Positions 26,451-35,271 of a stretch of DNA of 36,664 nucleotides are shown in pieces. The stretch covers positions 2,621 to 39,284 of the forward strand of contig MKWM01000045.1 of assembly GCA_001899765.1 (NCBI GenBank), written 5' to 3'. Below the pieces are notes generated by a model. The model saw only the letters and a program-made list of their open reading frames with translations. It had not been told where the DNA came from and ran no database searches. Origin of the DNA: Thiobacillus sp. 63-78 (lineage in GTDB: Bacteria; Pseudomonadota; Gammaproteobacteria; Burkholderiales; Thiobacillaceae). The first letter of the stretch is position 1, and each line of letters opens with the position of its first letter. The position numbers and the translations under genes are program-made.

Positions 26451-27563
26451 TCATTTCAGATACGGTTCGATCTCGCGCCGCAAAAAAGCGTGGAAATGCA
26501 TCATGCCATCCTCCAGCGGAGACTGATACGGACCGACTTCCGAAATGCCCTGCCGGTACAGTGCGCGCCGTCCCTTGTGCATGCGCTCGCAGATATCCTC
26601 ATCCTCCGCCGCGGTCTCGTGGTATGCCGCCTGTTCGGCCTCGATGAACGCGCGTTCGAACAGCACGATGTCTTCGGGGTAATAGAATTCGACCACGTTG
26701 GCGCACGACTCGACGCCGGTCGGCACAATCGACGACACCACCAAGACATGCGGATACCACTCGACCATCAGACCGGGATAATAGGTCAGCCAGATCGAAC
26801 CCTGCGCAAGCGGCCTGCCCTGCTGGTAGGCCAGCACCTGTTCGTGCCATGTCCGGTACACCGGCGAGCCTGCCCGGGACAGGCCGTGGTTCACCCCCAC
26901 CGTCTGCACCGACCACCAGTCGCCGTATTCCCATGTCAGATCGTCGCAGGTGACGAAGTGGCCCAGACCGGGGTGATACGGTGCGACGTGGTAGTCCTCC
27001 AGATACACCTCGATAAAGGTCTTCCAGTTGCAGGCGTATTGTGTGACCTGCACGCGGTCCAGCATGAAGCCGGAGAAATCGAGTTCGCGCGCCGCCTGCA
27101 TGCCGGCCAGATCCGTCTGTACGTCGCGCTTGCCGGCAAACAACAGGCCCTGCCAGTTCTGCAGGCCGCTGCGACCGAGATTGAGGCAGGGGTTGCCGGG
27201 GAACTCCGGCGCGCCAATCAGTTCGCCCCGGCTGTCGTAGGTCCAGCGATGAATCGGGCAGACGATGTTGCTGGATGGCAGCTTGCCGCGGCCGGTCAGC
27301 ATCAGCGCCTGGCGATGGCGGCACACGTTGGACAACAGCTCGATGCCCGATCCGTTGTGGACCAGCATCTTCGCGCCGTCGAACATTTCCAGCGCATGAT
27401 AGTCGCCCGGCTCGGGCACCATCAGCTGATGTCCGGCATAGCCGGGGCCGTGCCTGAATAGATGCGTCAATTCCAGCTCGTGGATGACTGGATCGAAATA
27501 CCAGGAAACCGGCAACTGAGGCGAAGCTAGCGACAAGACGCTGGATTCGGCGAGATCGCTCAT
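26451..27563 (-). CDS. Rieske non-heme iron oxygenase, alpha-subunit type
   Basis: A 370-residue soluble oxygenase subunit. The Rieske [2Fe-2S] ligands are Cys81 and His83 (CRHRQ) and Cys102 and His105 (CPIHRW). The mononuclear iron site is visible in FIEVYLEDYHVAPYHPGL with His192 and His197, and the third ligand is probably an Asp in the C-terminal EDEDICERMHKGR region. The family hydroxylates or demethylates aromatic and quaternary-amine compounds. The substrate is unknown, and no reductase or beta subunit gene is next to it. The ATG at 27563 has a weak ribosome-binding site. It is divergent from xseB across about 235 bases and precedes the permease on the same strand. Confidence 0.88.
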   Translation of the reverse strand: MSDLAESSVLSLASPQLPVSWYFDPVIHELELTHLFRHGPGYAGHQLMVPEPGDYHALEMFDGAKMLVHNGSGIELLSNVCRHRQALMLTGRGKLPSSNIVCPIHRWTYDSRGELIGAPEFPGNPCLNLGRSGLQNWQGLLFAGKRDVQTDLAGMQAARELDFSGFMLDRVQVTQYACNWKTFIEVYLEDYHVAPYHPGLGHFVTCDDLTWEYGDWWSVQTVGVNHGLSRAGSPVYRTWHEQVLAYQQGRPLAQGSIWLTYYPGLMVEWYPHVLVVSSIVPTGVESCANVVEFYYPEDIVLFERAFIEAEQAAYHETAAEDEDICERMHKGRRALYRQGISEVGPYQSPLEDGMMHFHAFLRREIEPYLK

Positions 27564-27799
27564 GACGCACCCTACTCAAACCAAGCCCCCTCCAGCGCGA
27601 ACTGGAGCGGCAAGTAGTAAATGACCTCCTGGATCAGGGCGTAGCTGCTGGTACTTCAGCGTGAGACAAGCGCGCCCTGTCCAGAATGACGTAATGCAAG
27701 GATAAAGCGAAAAATTCTAGCATGGCCGTCTGCAGCGGGAGGCGTCTCGCCGCTGAATTTGCTAAAGTAACGTCCTTTCTCCGCCGGGTCAGATATTTC

Positions 27800-28045
27800 A
27801 TGGCCAAATCCCGCGCCGCCGCCCCCCCAAAAGATTACGAGTCCGCCCTCGCCGAACTGGAAACCATCGTGGCCGAAATGGAATCCGGGCAACTGCCGCT
27901 TGAGGCCTCGCTGACGGCTTACAAGCGCGGCGCCGAACTGTTGCAGTACTGCCGTCAGCAGCTCGCCGATGCCGAACAGCAAGTGAAGATTCTGGAAAAT
28001 GGCGCACTGCGGCCATTCAAGACAGAAGAAGAGACCGACGACTGA
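27800..28045 (+). CDS. xseB: Exodeoxyribonuclease VII small subunit
   Basis: An 81-residue protein, the usual size of the small subunit of exonuclease VII, which with XseA degrades single-stranded DNA. The family signature is KDYESALAELETIVAEMESGQLPLEASLTAYKRG split over residues 11-44, followed by LLQYCRQQLADAEQQVKIL. ATG at 27800 gives the family N-terminus; upstream codons in frame are not conserved. Its stop TGA overlaps the ispA start by one base (28043-28045). It opens the xseB-ispA-dxs cluster widespread in proteobacteria. Confidence 0.93.
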   Translation: MAKSRAAAPPKDYESALAELETIVAEMESGQLPLEASLTAYKRGAELLQYCRQQLADAEQQVKILENGALRPFKTEEETDD

Positions 28046-28932
28046 TGACTGATTTTTCCGCCTGGATCCATACATGCCAGACTCGCGTGGAAGAGGTGCT
28101 GGCCGAGCGCCTCCCCTCCGCCCGGATTGCGCCGCAGCGACTGCATGAAGCCATGCGCTACGCCGTACTGGGCGGCGGCAAGCGCGTGCGCCCACTGCTG
28201 GCGTTTGCCGCCGCCGACATCGCGAATGCCGACATGGAACGGGTACAGTACGCGGCGGCAGCCGTCGAGCTGATCCATGCCTACTCGCTGGTGCACGACG
28301 ACATGCCGGCGATGGATGACGATGCGCTGCGTCGCGGCAAGCCGACCGTGCATGTCGAGTTCGACGAAGCGACGGCCCTGCTGGTGGGCGATGCCCTGCA
28401 GAGCCTCGCATTCGACATCCTCGCGTCGCAACCGCTGGCCCGCGATGCGGCCACCCAGCTGAGCATGGTCCAGTTGCTGGCGCAGGCCGCCGGCTCGCGC
28501 GGCATGGCCGGGGGCCAGGCGATCGATCTGGCCAGTGTAGGCAAACCGCTCGACCTGACCGAGCTCGAATTCATGCATATCCACAAGACCGGCGCCCTGA
28601 TCCGCGCCTCGGTACTGCTGGGCGCGCAGTGTGGCCACCTGACCGACGCCACCGCCACGGCACTCGACCATTACGCCAAATGCATCGGCCTGGCCTTCCA
28701 GGTGGTCGACGACGTCCTCGATGCCGAAGCCTCCACCGCCACACTTGGCAAAACCGCCGGCAAGGATGCCGCCCACAACAAACCCACTTACGTGAGTCTG
28801 CTCGGCGCGACGCGCGCGCGCGAACTGGCGCGGGAGCTGCGCGCCGATGCCTGCGCGGCATTGGCCGAACTGGGCGCACCGGCCGAACGCTTGCGTCAAG
28901 TGGCCGATTTCGTGATCGAGCGGACATTCTGA
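28045..28932 (+). CDS. ispA: Farnesyl diphosphate synthase
   Basis: A 295-residue cytosolic prenyltransferase, the usual length of IspA. It condenses IPP with DMAPP and GPP to give farnesyl diphosphate. The first aspartate-rich motif is DDMPAMDDD (residues 85-93) and the second is [10 protein letters not shown] in the C-terminal half. [12 protein letters not shown] and GLAFQVVDD are further hallmarks. The start ATG overlaps the xseB stop by one base. The stop is one base before the dxs start, so the three genes are one operon feeding isoprenoid synthesis. Confidence 0.95.
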   Translation: MTDFSAWIHTCQTRVEEVLAERLPSARIAPQRLHEAMRYAVLGGGKRVRPLLAFAAADIANADMERVQYAAAAVELIHAYSLVHDDMPAMDDDALRRGKPTVHVEFDEATALLVGDALQSLAFDILASQPLARDAATQLSMVQLLAQAAGSRGMAGGQAIDLASVGKPLDLTELEFMHIHKTGALIRASVLLGAQCGHLTDATATALDHYAKCIGLAFQVVDDVLDAEASTATLGKTAGKDAAHNKPTYVSLLGATRARELARELRADACAALAELGAPAERLRQVADFVIERTF

Positions 28933-28933
28933 T

Positions 28934-30820
28934 ATGCCCACTCCACTGCTCGACGCCATCCACTCGCCGCGCGAGTTGCGTACGCTTGCCCCCGCCGACC
29001 TGCCTGTATTCGCTGCCGAACTGCGCGAATTCCTGGTCGACTCGGTGGGTCGGACCGGCGGCCACCTCGCCTCCAATCTCGGCACGGTGGAACTCACGAT
29101 TGTCCTGCACTATGTGTTCGACACCCCCCGGGACCGTATCGTATGGGACGTCGGACACCAGACCTATGCCCACAAGATCCTGACCGGCCGCCGCGCGGGA
29201 ATGGCGGGTCTGCGCCAGCCGGGGGGCATCGCCGGGTTCCCGCGCCGCGCCGAAAGCGAATTCGACGCCTTCGGCGCCGGCCACTCCAGCACGTCGATCT
29301 CGGCGGCACTCGGCATGGCGGAAGCCTTCCATCAACTCGGCAGCGCCCAGCGCGCCGTAGCCGTCATTGGCGATGGCGCGATGACCGCCGGGATGGCGTT
29401 CGAAGCGCTCAACAACGCAGGCGCGACCAATCTCCCCTTGCTGGTCGTGCTGAACGACAACGACATGTCGATCTCGCCCAATGTCGGCGCGCTCAACAAC
29501 TACCTGGCTCGTCTGATGTCGGGGCGTTTTTATGCGGCTGCCCGGCGCGCTGGCGAAAAGGTGCTGTCCGTCGCACCGCCCATCCGCGAGCTTGCCAAGC
29601 GCGCCGAAGAGCACATGAAAGGCATGATGACGCCGGGCACGCTATTCGAGGAATTCGGCTTCAACTATATCGGCCCGATCGACGGCCACGATCTCGACGT
29701 GCTGCTGGACACCCTCTCCAATATCAAGCAGCTCGATGGCCCGCAATTCCTGCATGTGGTCACCCGCAAAGGCAAGGGCTATGCGCCCGCCGAAGCCAAC
29801 CCCTGTCTGTATCACGGCGTATCGCGCTTCGACCCGGCGCTGGGCGTGGCGGAAAAAACCGGTGGCAAGCCCACCTACACCCAGGTATTCGGCGACTGGA
29901 TATGCGACATGGCAGCCGCCGATTCACGCCTGGCGGGGATCACGCCTGCGATGCGCGAAGGTTCCGGACTGCTGCGCTTCTCCAGGGAATTTCCCAAGCG
30001 CTATTTCGACGTCGGCATTGCCGAACAGCACGCGCTGACCTTCGCCGCCGGTCTGGCCTGCGAAGGCATCAAGCCGGTGGTGGCGATCTACTCGACCTTC
30101 CTGCAGCGCGCCTACGACCAGTTGATCCACGACGTCGCCCTGCAGAATCTGCCGGTCATGCTGGCGATCGACCGCGCCGGACTGGTCGGTGCCGACGGCC
30201 CCACCCATGCCGGCAGCTTCGATCTCTCCTTTCTGCGCTGCATCCCCAACCTGCTGATCGCCGCCCCATCGGACGAGAACGAATGCCGCCGTCTGCTCAG
30301 CACCGCTTTCATGCATGACGGCCCGTCGGCAGTACGTTATCCGCGCGGCAGCGGCGTCGGCGCCGCGATCGAGCCGGGACTTGAAACAGTCGAAATCGGC
30401 AAGGGCGTGCTTCGCCGGCGCGGCCGCGATGTGGCCTTGATCGCCTTCGGCAGTCTGGTTGCGCCCGCGCTGGAGGCAGCCGGGGCGCTCGACGCCAGCG
30501 TGGCCGACATGCGCTTCGTCAAGCCGCTGGATACGGACCTGCTGCGCGAACTGGCGCAAGGCCATCGCCTGCTTGTCACGCTGGAAGAAAACGCCGTGGC
30601 GGGCGGGGCCGGCGCAGGCGTGGCCGAGGCGCTCGCCCAACTGGGCTTGAATGTGCCGCTCCTGCATCTGGGCTTGCCCGACATTTTCATCGAACACGGC
30701 GATCCCGCCAGGATGCTGGCTGATTGCGGGCTCGACGCCGCGGGCATCGAGCAGACCGTGCGTCAGCGGACAACCCTGTTACCCCCTCTGGCGGGGACTC
30801 CGACTTTCGGCGGGCTTTAG
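28934..30820 (+). CDS. dxs: 1-deoxy-D-xylulose-5-phosphate synthase
   Basis: A 628-residue thiamine-diphosphate enzyme forming DXP from pyruvate and glyceraldehyde-3-phosphate, the entry step of the MEP pathway. The N-terminal domain includes [35 protein letters not shown] and the TPP-Mg motif [18 protein letters not shown]. The central pyrimidine domain contains [20 protein letters not shown] and the C-terminal domain ends after LPDIFIEHG. The ATG at 28934 directly follows the ispA stop. It is the last gene of xseB-ispA-dxs; a long hairpin spans its stop codon. All expected parts are present. Confidence 0.97.
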   Translation: MPTPLLDAIHSPRELRTLAPADLPVFAAELREFLVDSVGRTGGHLASNLGTVELTIVLHYVFDTPRDRIVWDVGHQTYAHKILTGRRAGMAGLRQPGGIAGFPRRAESEFDAFGAGHSSTSISAALGMAEAFHQLGSAQRAVAVIGDGAMTAGMAFEALNNAGATNLPLLVVLNDNDMSISPNVGALNNYLARLMSGRFYAAARRAGEKVLSVAPPIRELAKRAEEHMKGMMTPGTLFEEFGFNYIGPIDGHDLDVLLDTLSNIKQLDGPQFLHVVTRKGKGYAPAEANPCLYHGVSRFDPALGVAEKTGGKPTYTQVFGDWICDMAAADSRLAGITPAMREGSGLLRFSREFPKRYFDVGIAEQHALTFAAGLACEGIKPVVAIYSTFLQRAYDQLIHDVALQNLPVMLAIDRAGLVGADGPTHAGSFDLSFLRCIPNLLIAAPSDENECRRLLSTAFMHDGPSAVRYPRGSGVGAAIEPGLETVEIGKGVLRRRGRDVALIAFGSLVAPALEAAGALDASVADMRFVKPLDTDLLRELAQGHRLLVTLEENAVAGGAGAGVAEALAQLGLNVPLLHLGLPDIFIEHGDPARMLADCGLDAAGIEQTVRQRTTLLPPLAGTPTFGGL

Positions 30821-30830
30821 CCCGCGAAAG
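30804..30830 (+). terminator. Hairpin spanning the dxs stop codon
   Basis: CTTTCG-G-CGGGCT (30804-30816) pairs with AGCCCGCGAAAG (30819-30830) with a single bulged G and a two-base loop. The stem includes the TAG stop. It is long and stable but no T-run follows. Confidence 0.45.
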
Positions 30831-30847
30831 ATCGTATGCCCGAGTAG

Positions 30848-30876
30848 TTTACTCAACTATTCCCGCGGTTTATACT
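30848..30876 (+). promoter_or_regulatory. Sigma-70-type promoter of folE2
   Basis: TTTACT (30848-30853) as a -35 element and TATACT (30871-30876) as a -10 element are separated by 17 bases, the ideal spacing. They match the consensus at 4/6 and 5/6 positions. The leader to the folE2 ATG is about 30 bases. Confidence 0.6.
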
Positions 30877-30889
30877 GAGTCTAAACCGC
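30865..30889. promoter_or_regulatory. Inverted repeat overlapping the folE2 -10 element
   Basis: GCGGTTTA (30865-30872) and TAAACCGC (30882-30889) form a perfect 8-base inverted repeat with a nine-base spacer, covering the -10 element and the likely transcription start. The position is typical of a repressor operator. Zur regulates folE2 in several bacteria, but this sequence is not the known Zur consensus. Confidence 0.55.
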
Positions 30890-30911
30890 ATCGATACCCA
30901 AGGAGCCTGCC

Positions 30912-31724
30912 ATGAACCAGATTTGCGATACCGCCGTTTGCATGCCGGACGTGCAAAGTTCGGCCGACACGCGGCAAATCGCCATCAACAAGGTCGGCAT
31001 CAAGAGCATCCGCCACCCGGTTCGCGTGGCGGACAAGAGCGGCGGCGTCCAGCACACCATCGCCACCTTCAACATGTACGTGTTCCTGCCGCACAATTTC
31101 AAGGGCACGCACATGTCGCGCTTCATCGAGATTCTCAATACGCGCGAGCGTGAAATTTCCGTGGAAAACTTCGAGGGCATGCTGCGCCAGATGGTCGAGC
31201 GCCTGGAAGCCGAATCGGGCTACATCGAAATGAGCTTCCCCTATTTCGTCAACAAGGCCGCCCCCATTTCGGGTGTGCAAAGCCTGCTCGACTATGAAGT
31301 CACGTTCATTGGCACCATCGAAAACGGGGAATATACCCACACCACCAAGGTGCTGGTCCCGGTGACCAGCCTGTGTCCGTGCTCGAAGAAAATCTCCGAT
31401 TATGGCGCGCACAACCAGCGCTCGCATGTGACCGTCACCGCAAAAACCAACGGTTTCCTGTGGATCGAGGACCTGGTGCGCAAGGTCGAGGATCAGGCTT
31501 CGTGTGAGCTGTTCGGCCTCTTGAAGCGACCGGACGAAAAATACGTCACCGAACGCGCCTACGACAATCCGAAGTTCGTCGAGGACATCGTACGCGATGT
31601 CGCCGCGGCAATGAACGCCGAGCCGTTGATCAATTCGTACGTCGTGGAAGCCGAAAACTTCGAATCGATCCACAATCACAGCGCCTACGCCGTGATCGAA
31701 CGCGACAAGCGTACTCAGGCGTAA
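30912..31724 (+). CDS. folE2: GTP cyclohydrolase FolE2 (type IB)
   Basis: A 270-residue enzyme of the GTP cyclohydrolase IB family, the first step of folate and pterin synthesis, converting GTP to 7,8-dihydroneopterin triphosphate. Hallmarks are [40 protein letters not shown] with the metal-binding cysteine, and the final [14 protein letters not shown]. FolE2 enzymes can use metals other than zinc, which is why the gene is often induced by zinc starvation. AAGGAG precedes the ATG. It is a single gene 91 bases after dxs with its own promoter and a dyad over the -10. Confidence 0.95.
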   Translation: MNQICDTAVCMPDVQSSADTRQIAINKVGIKSIRHPVRVADKSGGVQHTIATFNMYVFLPHNFKGTHMSRFIEILNTREREISVENFEGMLRQMVERLEAESGYIEMSFPYFVNKAAPISGVQSLLDYEVTFIGTIENGEYTHTTKVLVPVTSLCPCSKKISDYGAHNQRSHVTVTAKTNGFLWIEDLVRKVEDQASCELFGLLKRPDEKYVTERAYDNPKFVEDIVRDVAAAMNAEPLINSYVVEAENFESIHNHSAYAVIERDKRTQA

Positions 31725-31836
31725 AACGCCGGAGTGCGCTTGCGGCGAAGGCTAAGGTGAGCGCAGCGAACGTCAAGCGCAGCGGCCGTAGCCGGCCAGC
31801 CGGCCAGCTGCATCACATCCGTCCACGGCACAGGGC

Positions 31837-32487
31837 TCAATAACGCTGCGTCAGCGTCATCGTCTGGCCATCGCGCTTCATCTCCATCCGGTTCAGGAAG
31901 CTCATCCCCAGCAACGGTACGTTCAGGCCGGTTTCCACCACCATGCCGTCCACCTGGTTGACCGAGATGCTGCCGACCTTGACCGTATTGAACTTGACGC
32001 GCCAGGCCTGCACCACGCCCGCCGCCGTTCCCGCATTGACGGCCTGGCCCGACCGGTAATCGAGTCCGATGCGCCGGGCCTCGGCCGCGCTGATGGCGAT
32101 GGCGGTGGCGCCCGTGTCGACCAGGAAGGTCATCGGGTAGCCATTGAGCGCGCCCGTTGCCGCAAAATGACCGCGCGCGTCGGCGGTGAGGGAAACACTC
32201 GGACGCGTATTCGTCGCCGCCCCGCCCGCGAACGACTGCCCCATGCCCAGAGTCTGGCGTTTACCGTCCACCTCGAAGCTGGCCTGGTCGGAGTCCGCGG
32301 CCACCAGCTTCACTCCCTGAACCGTTTGCCCCGCACTGAGGGTGCGCGGTTTTCCGCCGTCGATGCTGACGATCGCCTTGTCCTTGAACAGGCCCACCAC
32401 CGATAGGCTGGCAGCCCACGCGGCTGTGCAGGAAAACCCGCCAGCGGCTATCATCATCGCGACCATTTTTTTCTTGAGAGACATCAT
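31837..32487 (-). CDS. Exported retropepsin-like aspartic protease
   Basis: A 216-residue protein (two ATG codons in a row, 32487 and 32484) with an N-terminal signal peptide (KKKMVAMMIAAGGFSCTAAWAA) and a C-terminal clan AA retropepsin-like domain. The active-site triad is DTG in MTFLVDTGATAIAIS, followed by the flap-like and second-strand segments; the end reads PLLGMSFLNRMEM. Proteins of this TIGR02281 type carry one active-site half and should dimerise. The cysteine in the signal region is poorly placed for a lipobox, so periplasmic rather than lipoprotein location is favoured. AGGA lies before the first ATG. Its start overlaps, on the other strand, the start of the amidotransferase gene. 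The substrate is unknown. Confidence 0.83.
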   Translation of the reverse strand: MMSLKKKMVAMMIAAGGFSCTAAWAASLSVVGLFKDKAIVSIDGGKPRTLSAGQTVQGVKLVAADSDQASFEVDGKRQTLGMGQSFAGGAATNTRPSVSLTADARGHFAATGALNGYPMTFLVDTGATAIAISAAEARRIGLDYRSGQAVNAGTAAGVVQAWRVKFNTVKVGSISVNQVDGMVVETGLNVPLLGMSFLNRMEMKRDGQTMTLTQRY

Positions 32488-33196
32488 GCGTCCTGTTCTG
32501 GTTTTCCGCCATTCGCCAACCGAAGGGCCGGGATATTTCACCACGTTCCTGGATCGGCACGACATCCCCTGGCGGCTGCTGCGCATCGACGCCGGCGACG
32601 CCGTGCCCGAGAACCTTAACGGCGCTTCGGGCGTTTGCTTGATGGGCGGACCCATGAGCGTCAACGACGATCTGCCCTGGATCCCGCCGCTGCTGGCACT
32701 GATCCGCCAGGCGGTCGCATCGGACATTCCGGTGATCGGCCATTGCCTGGGCGGCCAGCTGATGTCCAAAGCGCTGGGCGGATCGGTCGGCGCCAATCCG
32801 GTCAAGGAAATCGGCTGGGGCGAGGTCCGCGTCACCGATCCCGTGGCCGCCCGGCCCTGGCTGGGAGAAGCCGTCCCGCCCATGCTGGCCTTCCACTGGC
32901 ACGGCGAAACCTTCACCCTGCCGCCGGGCGCCGTGCGCATTCTCGACAGCGCCTTCTGTGCCAACCAGGCCTATGTCCTCAACGACCGCCATATCGGCAT
33001 GCAATGCCATGTGGAAATGACACCCGGGCTCATCGCCAGCTGGTGCGACACCGGCGCCGCCGAAATCGCCGCCAGCGACAGCCCCGGCGTACAGTCTGCC
33101 GACGCCATCCAGAAGGACCTGCCTGCCCGCACCAGCGCCCTGCACCGGCTGGCAGACAAAATTTATTCCCGCTGGATTCAAGGGCTTATAAAATAA
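32486..33196 (+). CDS. Class I glutamine amidotransferase-like protein
   Basis: A 236-residue soluble protein with a GATase1 fold. The nucleophile elbow is IGHCLGGQL, where Cys is the catalytic residue, preceded by LMGGPMSVNDDLPW. The His-Glu pair is seen in MQCHVEMTP. The family includes the glutaminase part of GMP synthase and related stand-alone proteins; no synthetase domain or partner is nearby, so the acceptor substrate is unknown. ATG at 32486 has GAGAG upstream. Its start codon shares bases with the minus-strand start of the retropepsin-like gene, so the promoters and ribosome sites of each gene must lie inside the other. Confidence 0.85.
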   Translation: MRPVLVFRHSPTEGPGYFTTFLDRHDIPWRLLRIDAGDAVPENLNGASGVCLMGGPMSVNDDLPWIPPLLALIRQAVASDIPVIGHCLGGQLMSKALGGSVGANPVKEIGWGEVRVTDPVAARPWLGEAVPPMLAFHWHGETFTLPPGAVRILDSAFCANQAYVLNDRHIGMQCHVEMTPGLIASWCDTGAAEIAASDSPGVQSADAIQKDLPARTSALHRLADKIYSRWIQGLIK

Positions 33197-33303
33197 TTTA
33201 CTCGGACGTCCGGACAAGACGCTGGACAGTCACCATGCGTCGCGTAGGATAGGGCCGGAATCATATCCAGTTTTAAAGCGTCACTTGATAACGGAGAGGA
33301 TTT

Positions 33304-33717
33304 ATGCAAAACGTCGATTATGTCAACTTCGATTTCGGCGAACGCCTGAACGGCTTTATCCACGAAGTCATGAACTCCGGCGGCATGCCCCGCACCGAAG
33401 CCGACCTCACAGAAGGTCAGAAAGTCTTCGTCCGCGCGGTCAGGCGTGAAATGGTCAAGTATGCCGACCCCAACCGCCATGGTTACCCGCACAATCTGCT
33501 GGAGCAGATGGAGTCCTTCACCCGCACGATAGGCGACCTGCATAACTCCTACTTCGACTCAGGCATGCGCAAGGTCAGCGACTGTCTCTACAACCGCTGG
33601 AAGATGCTGTATGAAGAGACCAAAAAGCTGGCTGCGTCGGGAGGCGACACCAAGCCGGCCTGGATTGACATCATCAAAACCGAGCAGACGGACATGCCCG
33701 CCTTCTTCGACGCATAA
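33304..33717 (+). CDS. Conserved-looking 137-residue protein upstream of sat, unknown function
   Basis: A 137-residue soluble, mostly helical protein with a strong GGAGAGGA ribosome-binding site before its ATG. It has no signal peptide or membrane segment. Recognisable features are an acidic-aromatic start (NVDYVNFDFGERLNGFIHEV), a central KVFVRAVRREMVKYADP segment, an aromatic helical stretch (HNSYFDSGMRKVSDCLYNRWKMLYEETKKL) with a single cysteine, and a C-terminal TDMPAFFDA. I do not recognise a family. It stands alone between the amidotransferase and sat, with a strong hairpin after it. A link to sulfur oxidation is only suggested by its neighbours. Confidence 0.7.
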   Translation: MQNVDYVNFDFGERLNGFIHEVMNSGGMPRTEADLTEGQKVFVRAVRREMVKYADPNRHGYPHNLLEQMESFTRTIGDLHNSYFDSGMRKVSDCLYNRWKMLYEETKKLAASGGDTKPAWIDIIKTEQTDMPAFFDA

Positions 33718-33733
33718 CAACCTGTTTCTTAAT

Positions 33734-33758
33734 GGAAAGCCCGAATCGCGGGCTTTCC
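33734..33758 (+). terminator. Perfect 10-bp hairpin upstream of sat
   Basis: GGAAAGCCCG (33734-33743) pairs perfectly with CGGGCTTTCC (33749-33758) around a five-base loop. It lies 16 bases after the 137-residue gene and separates it from sat. There is no T-run, but the stem is strong. Confidence 0.6.
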
Positions 33759-33818
33759 GGCGTGAATCCTTCATATCAAACCCGCTTATCCTCAAATAAA
33801 AATAAAGGATTATTAAGT

Positions 33819-33828
33819 CCCCCCCCCC
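33819..33828. repeat. C10 homopolymer in the sat leader/promoter region
   Basis: Ten consecutive C residues lie 51 bases upstream of the sat start, directly after an AT-rich stretch (33790-33816). Runs of this length can vary in length and alter promoter spacing, or be a sequencing artefact. Confidence 0.7.
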
Positions 33829-33879
33829 GGTGATATCCTCCCCAGTCTCCAATATCCCCACAGTGTCTGAGGAGACAGC

Positions 33880-35088
33880 ATGTCCAAACTGGTACGCCCC
33901 CACGGCGGCGGTGAACTCAAACCCCTGCTACTGACGGGCGACGCACTCGCCGCCGAAAAAGCCCGCGCAGCCTCGTTGCCCAAGCTCAAGATGAGCTCAC
34001 GCGAAACCGGCGATCTCATCATGATGGGTATCGGCGGCTTCACGCCGCTGGACGGCTACATGACCAAATCGGACTGGCAAGGCGTGTGCGATGGCTACAA
34101 AATGGCCAGCGGCCTGTTCTGGCCGATCCCCGTCACGCTCTCCACCAACGACGAGACTCTCAAGGCCGGCGACGACATCGCCCTGGTCGACGGCGAATCC
34201 GATGAAATCATGGGCACCATGAAGGTGACCGAGAAATACACCATCGACAAGAGCCACGAGTGCATGCAGGTCTACAAAACCACCGACCTCGAGCACCCCG
34301 GCGTCAAGATGGTCATGGCGCAGGGCAAATACAACCTGGCCGGTCCGGTCAAGGTGCTGTCCACCGGCGGCTTCAAGGAGCAGTACGGCGAGCAGTTCAT
34401 GACCCCGGCCGAGACGCGTGCCGCCTTCGAAAAAATGGGCTGGTCCCGCGTCGCCGCGTTCCAGACGCGCAACCCGATGCACCGCTCGCACGAGTACCTG
34501 GCCAAGATCGCGATCGAAACCATGGACGGCGTACTGATCCACTCCCTGCTGGGCGCCTTGAAGCCGGGCGACATTCCCGCCGAAGTGCGCTCCGAAGCCA
34601 TCGGCACCCTGATCAAGAACTACTTTGCACCGAATACCGTGATCCAGGCCGGCTACCCGCTCGACATGCGCTACGCCGGACCGCGCGAGGCGCTGCTGCA
34701 CGCGCTGTTCCGCCAGAACTACGGCTGTTCGCACCTGATCGTCGGCCGCGACCATGCCGGCGTGGGCGACTACTACGGCCCGTTCGACGCGCAGAAGATC
34801 TTCGACGAGATCCCCAAGGGGTCGCTCGAAACCGTGAACATGAACATCGACTGGACCTTCTGGTGCAACAAGTGCGGCGGCATGGCCTCGCAGCGCACCT
34901 GCCCGCACACCAAGGAAGACCGCATCCTGCTGTCCGGCACCAAGGTACGGTCGATGCTGTCGGAAGGCCAGGATCTGCCGGTCGAATTCAGCCGTCCCGA
35001 GGTCGCCAAGGTGCTGCAGAAATACTACGCCGGCCTCTCCGCCGAACAGAACGTCAAGATCGAATTGAAGGGCCACTCGGCTGCATGA
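33880..35088 (+). CDS. sat: Dissimilatory-type ATP sulfurylase
   Basis: A 402-residue homo-oligomeric-type ATP sulfurylase. In sulfur oxidisers it converts APS and pyrophosphate to sulfate and ATP, conserving energy by substrate-level phosphorylation. The active-site QTRN (195-198) and His201/His204 (HRSH) are present, as are [12 protein letters not shown] (289 onward) and a Cys329/Cys332/Cys341/His343 cluster (CNKCGG, TCPH) like the zinc site of thermophile and sulfur-bacterial enzymes. There is no APS kinase domain. ATG at 33880 follows GAGGAGA. A C10 tract and AT-rich promoter region precede it, and aprB-aprA follow 183 bases downstream, so the pair forms the dissimilatory sulfite oxidation pathway. 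Confidence 0.95.
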   Translation: MSKLVRPHGGGELKPLLLTGDALAAEKARAASLPKLKMSSRETGDLIMMGIGGFTPLDGYMTKSDWQGVCDGYKMASGLFWPIPVTLSTNDETLKAGDDIALVDGESDEIMGTMKVTEKYTIDKSHECMQVYKTTDLEHPGVKMVMAQGKYNLAGPVKVLSTGGFKEQYGEQFMTPAETRAAFEKMGWSRVAAFQTRNPMHRSHEYLAKIAIETMDGVLIHSLLGALKPGDIPAEVRSEAIGTLIKNYFAPNTVIQAGYPLDMRYAGPREALLHALFRQNYGCSHLIVGRDHAGVGDYYGPFDAQKIFDEIPKGSLETVNMNIDWTFWCNKCGGMASQRTCPHTKEDRILLSGTKVRSMLSEGQDLPVEFSRPEVAKVLQKYYAGLSAEQNVKIELKGHSAA

Positions 35089-35093
35089 TTTTC

Positions 35094-35116
35094 CCTGTTC
35101 GGCAATGCCGGACAGG
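35094..35116 (+). terminator. Hairpin after sat
   Basis: CCTGTTCGGC (35094-35103) pairs with GCCGGACAGG (35107-35116) with one G-T wobble and a three-base loop. It lies five bases after the sat stop. No T-run follows, so it may attenuate rather than end transcription into aprBA. Confidence 0.45.
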
Positions 35117-35229
35117 ATTGATCCCGACAGGCACGAAGTGCCGTATGGGGCAAGCATTTTAGGACACGAGCCTACCGGAAGCGGATTCGCGAGTCGCCCC
35201 GGCCAAGGACGGGTTCAGTTCTAATCGGA

Positions 35230-35257
35230 CCGCGACGTACGCGGATTGTTAGCTAAC
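35230..35257 (+). promoter_or_regulatory. Dyad elements in the aprB leader
   Basis: CCGCG (35230-35234) pairs with CGCGG (35240-35244), and GTTAGCTAAC (35248-35257) is a perfect 10-base palindrome two bases before the AGGAG ribosome-binding site of aprB. The palindrome could be an operator or block the ribosome site. No promoter was assigned. Confidence 0.35.
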
Positions 35258-35271
35258 TTTAGGAGACTGTA

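Noticed and set aside
31738-31812. GC-rich repeats (GCCGGCCAGCCGGCCAGC) between folE2 and the protease gene
   Set aside because: Only a short tandem of GGCCAGCC units without clear hairpin or gene significance. Not convincing as a mobile or regulatory element.
31837-32964. A 375-codon frame as the full retropepsin-like protein
   Set aside because: The part before 32487 is antisense to the amidotransferase and has no protein-like features; the signal peptide begins at the internal ATG pair.
34260-35162. A 300-codon frame within sat on the same strand
   Set aside because: A shifted frame of sat, arginine-rich, with no family match.
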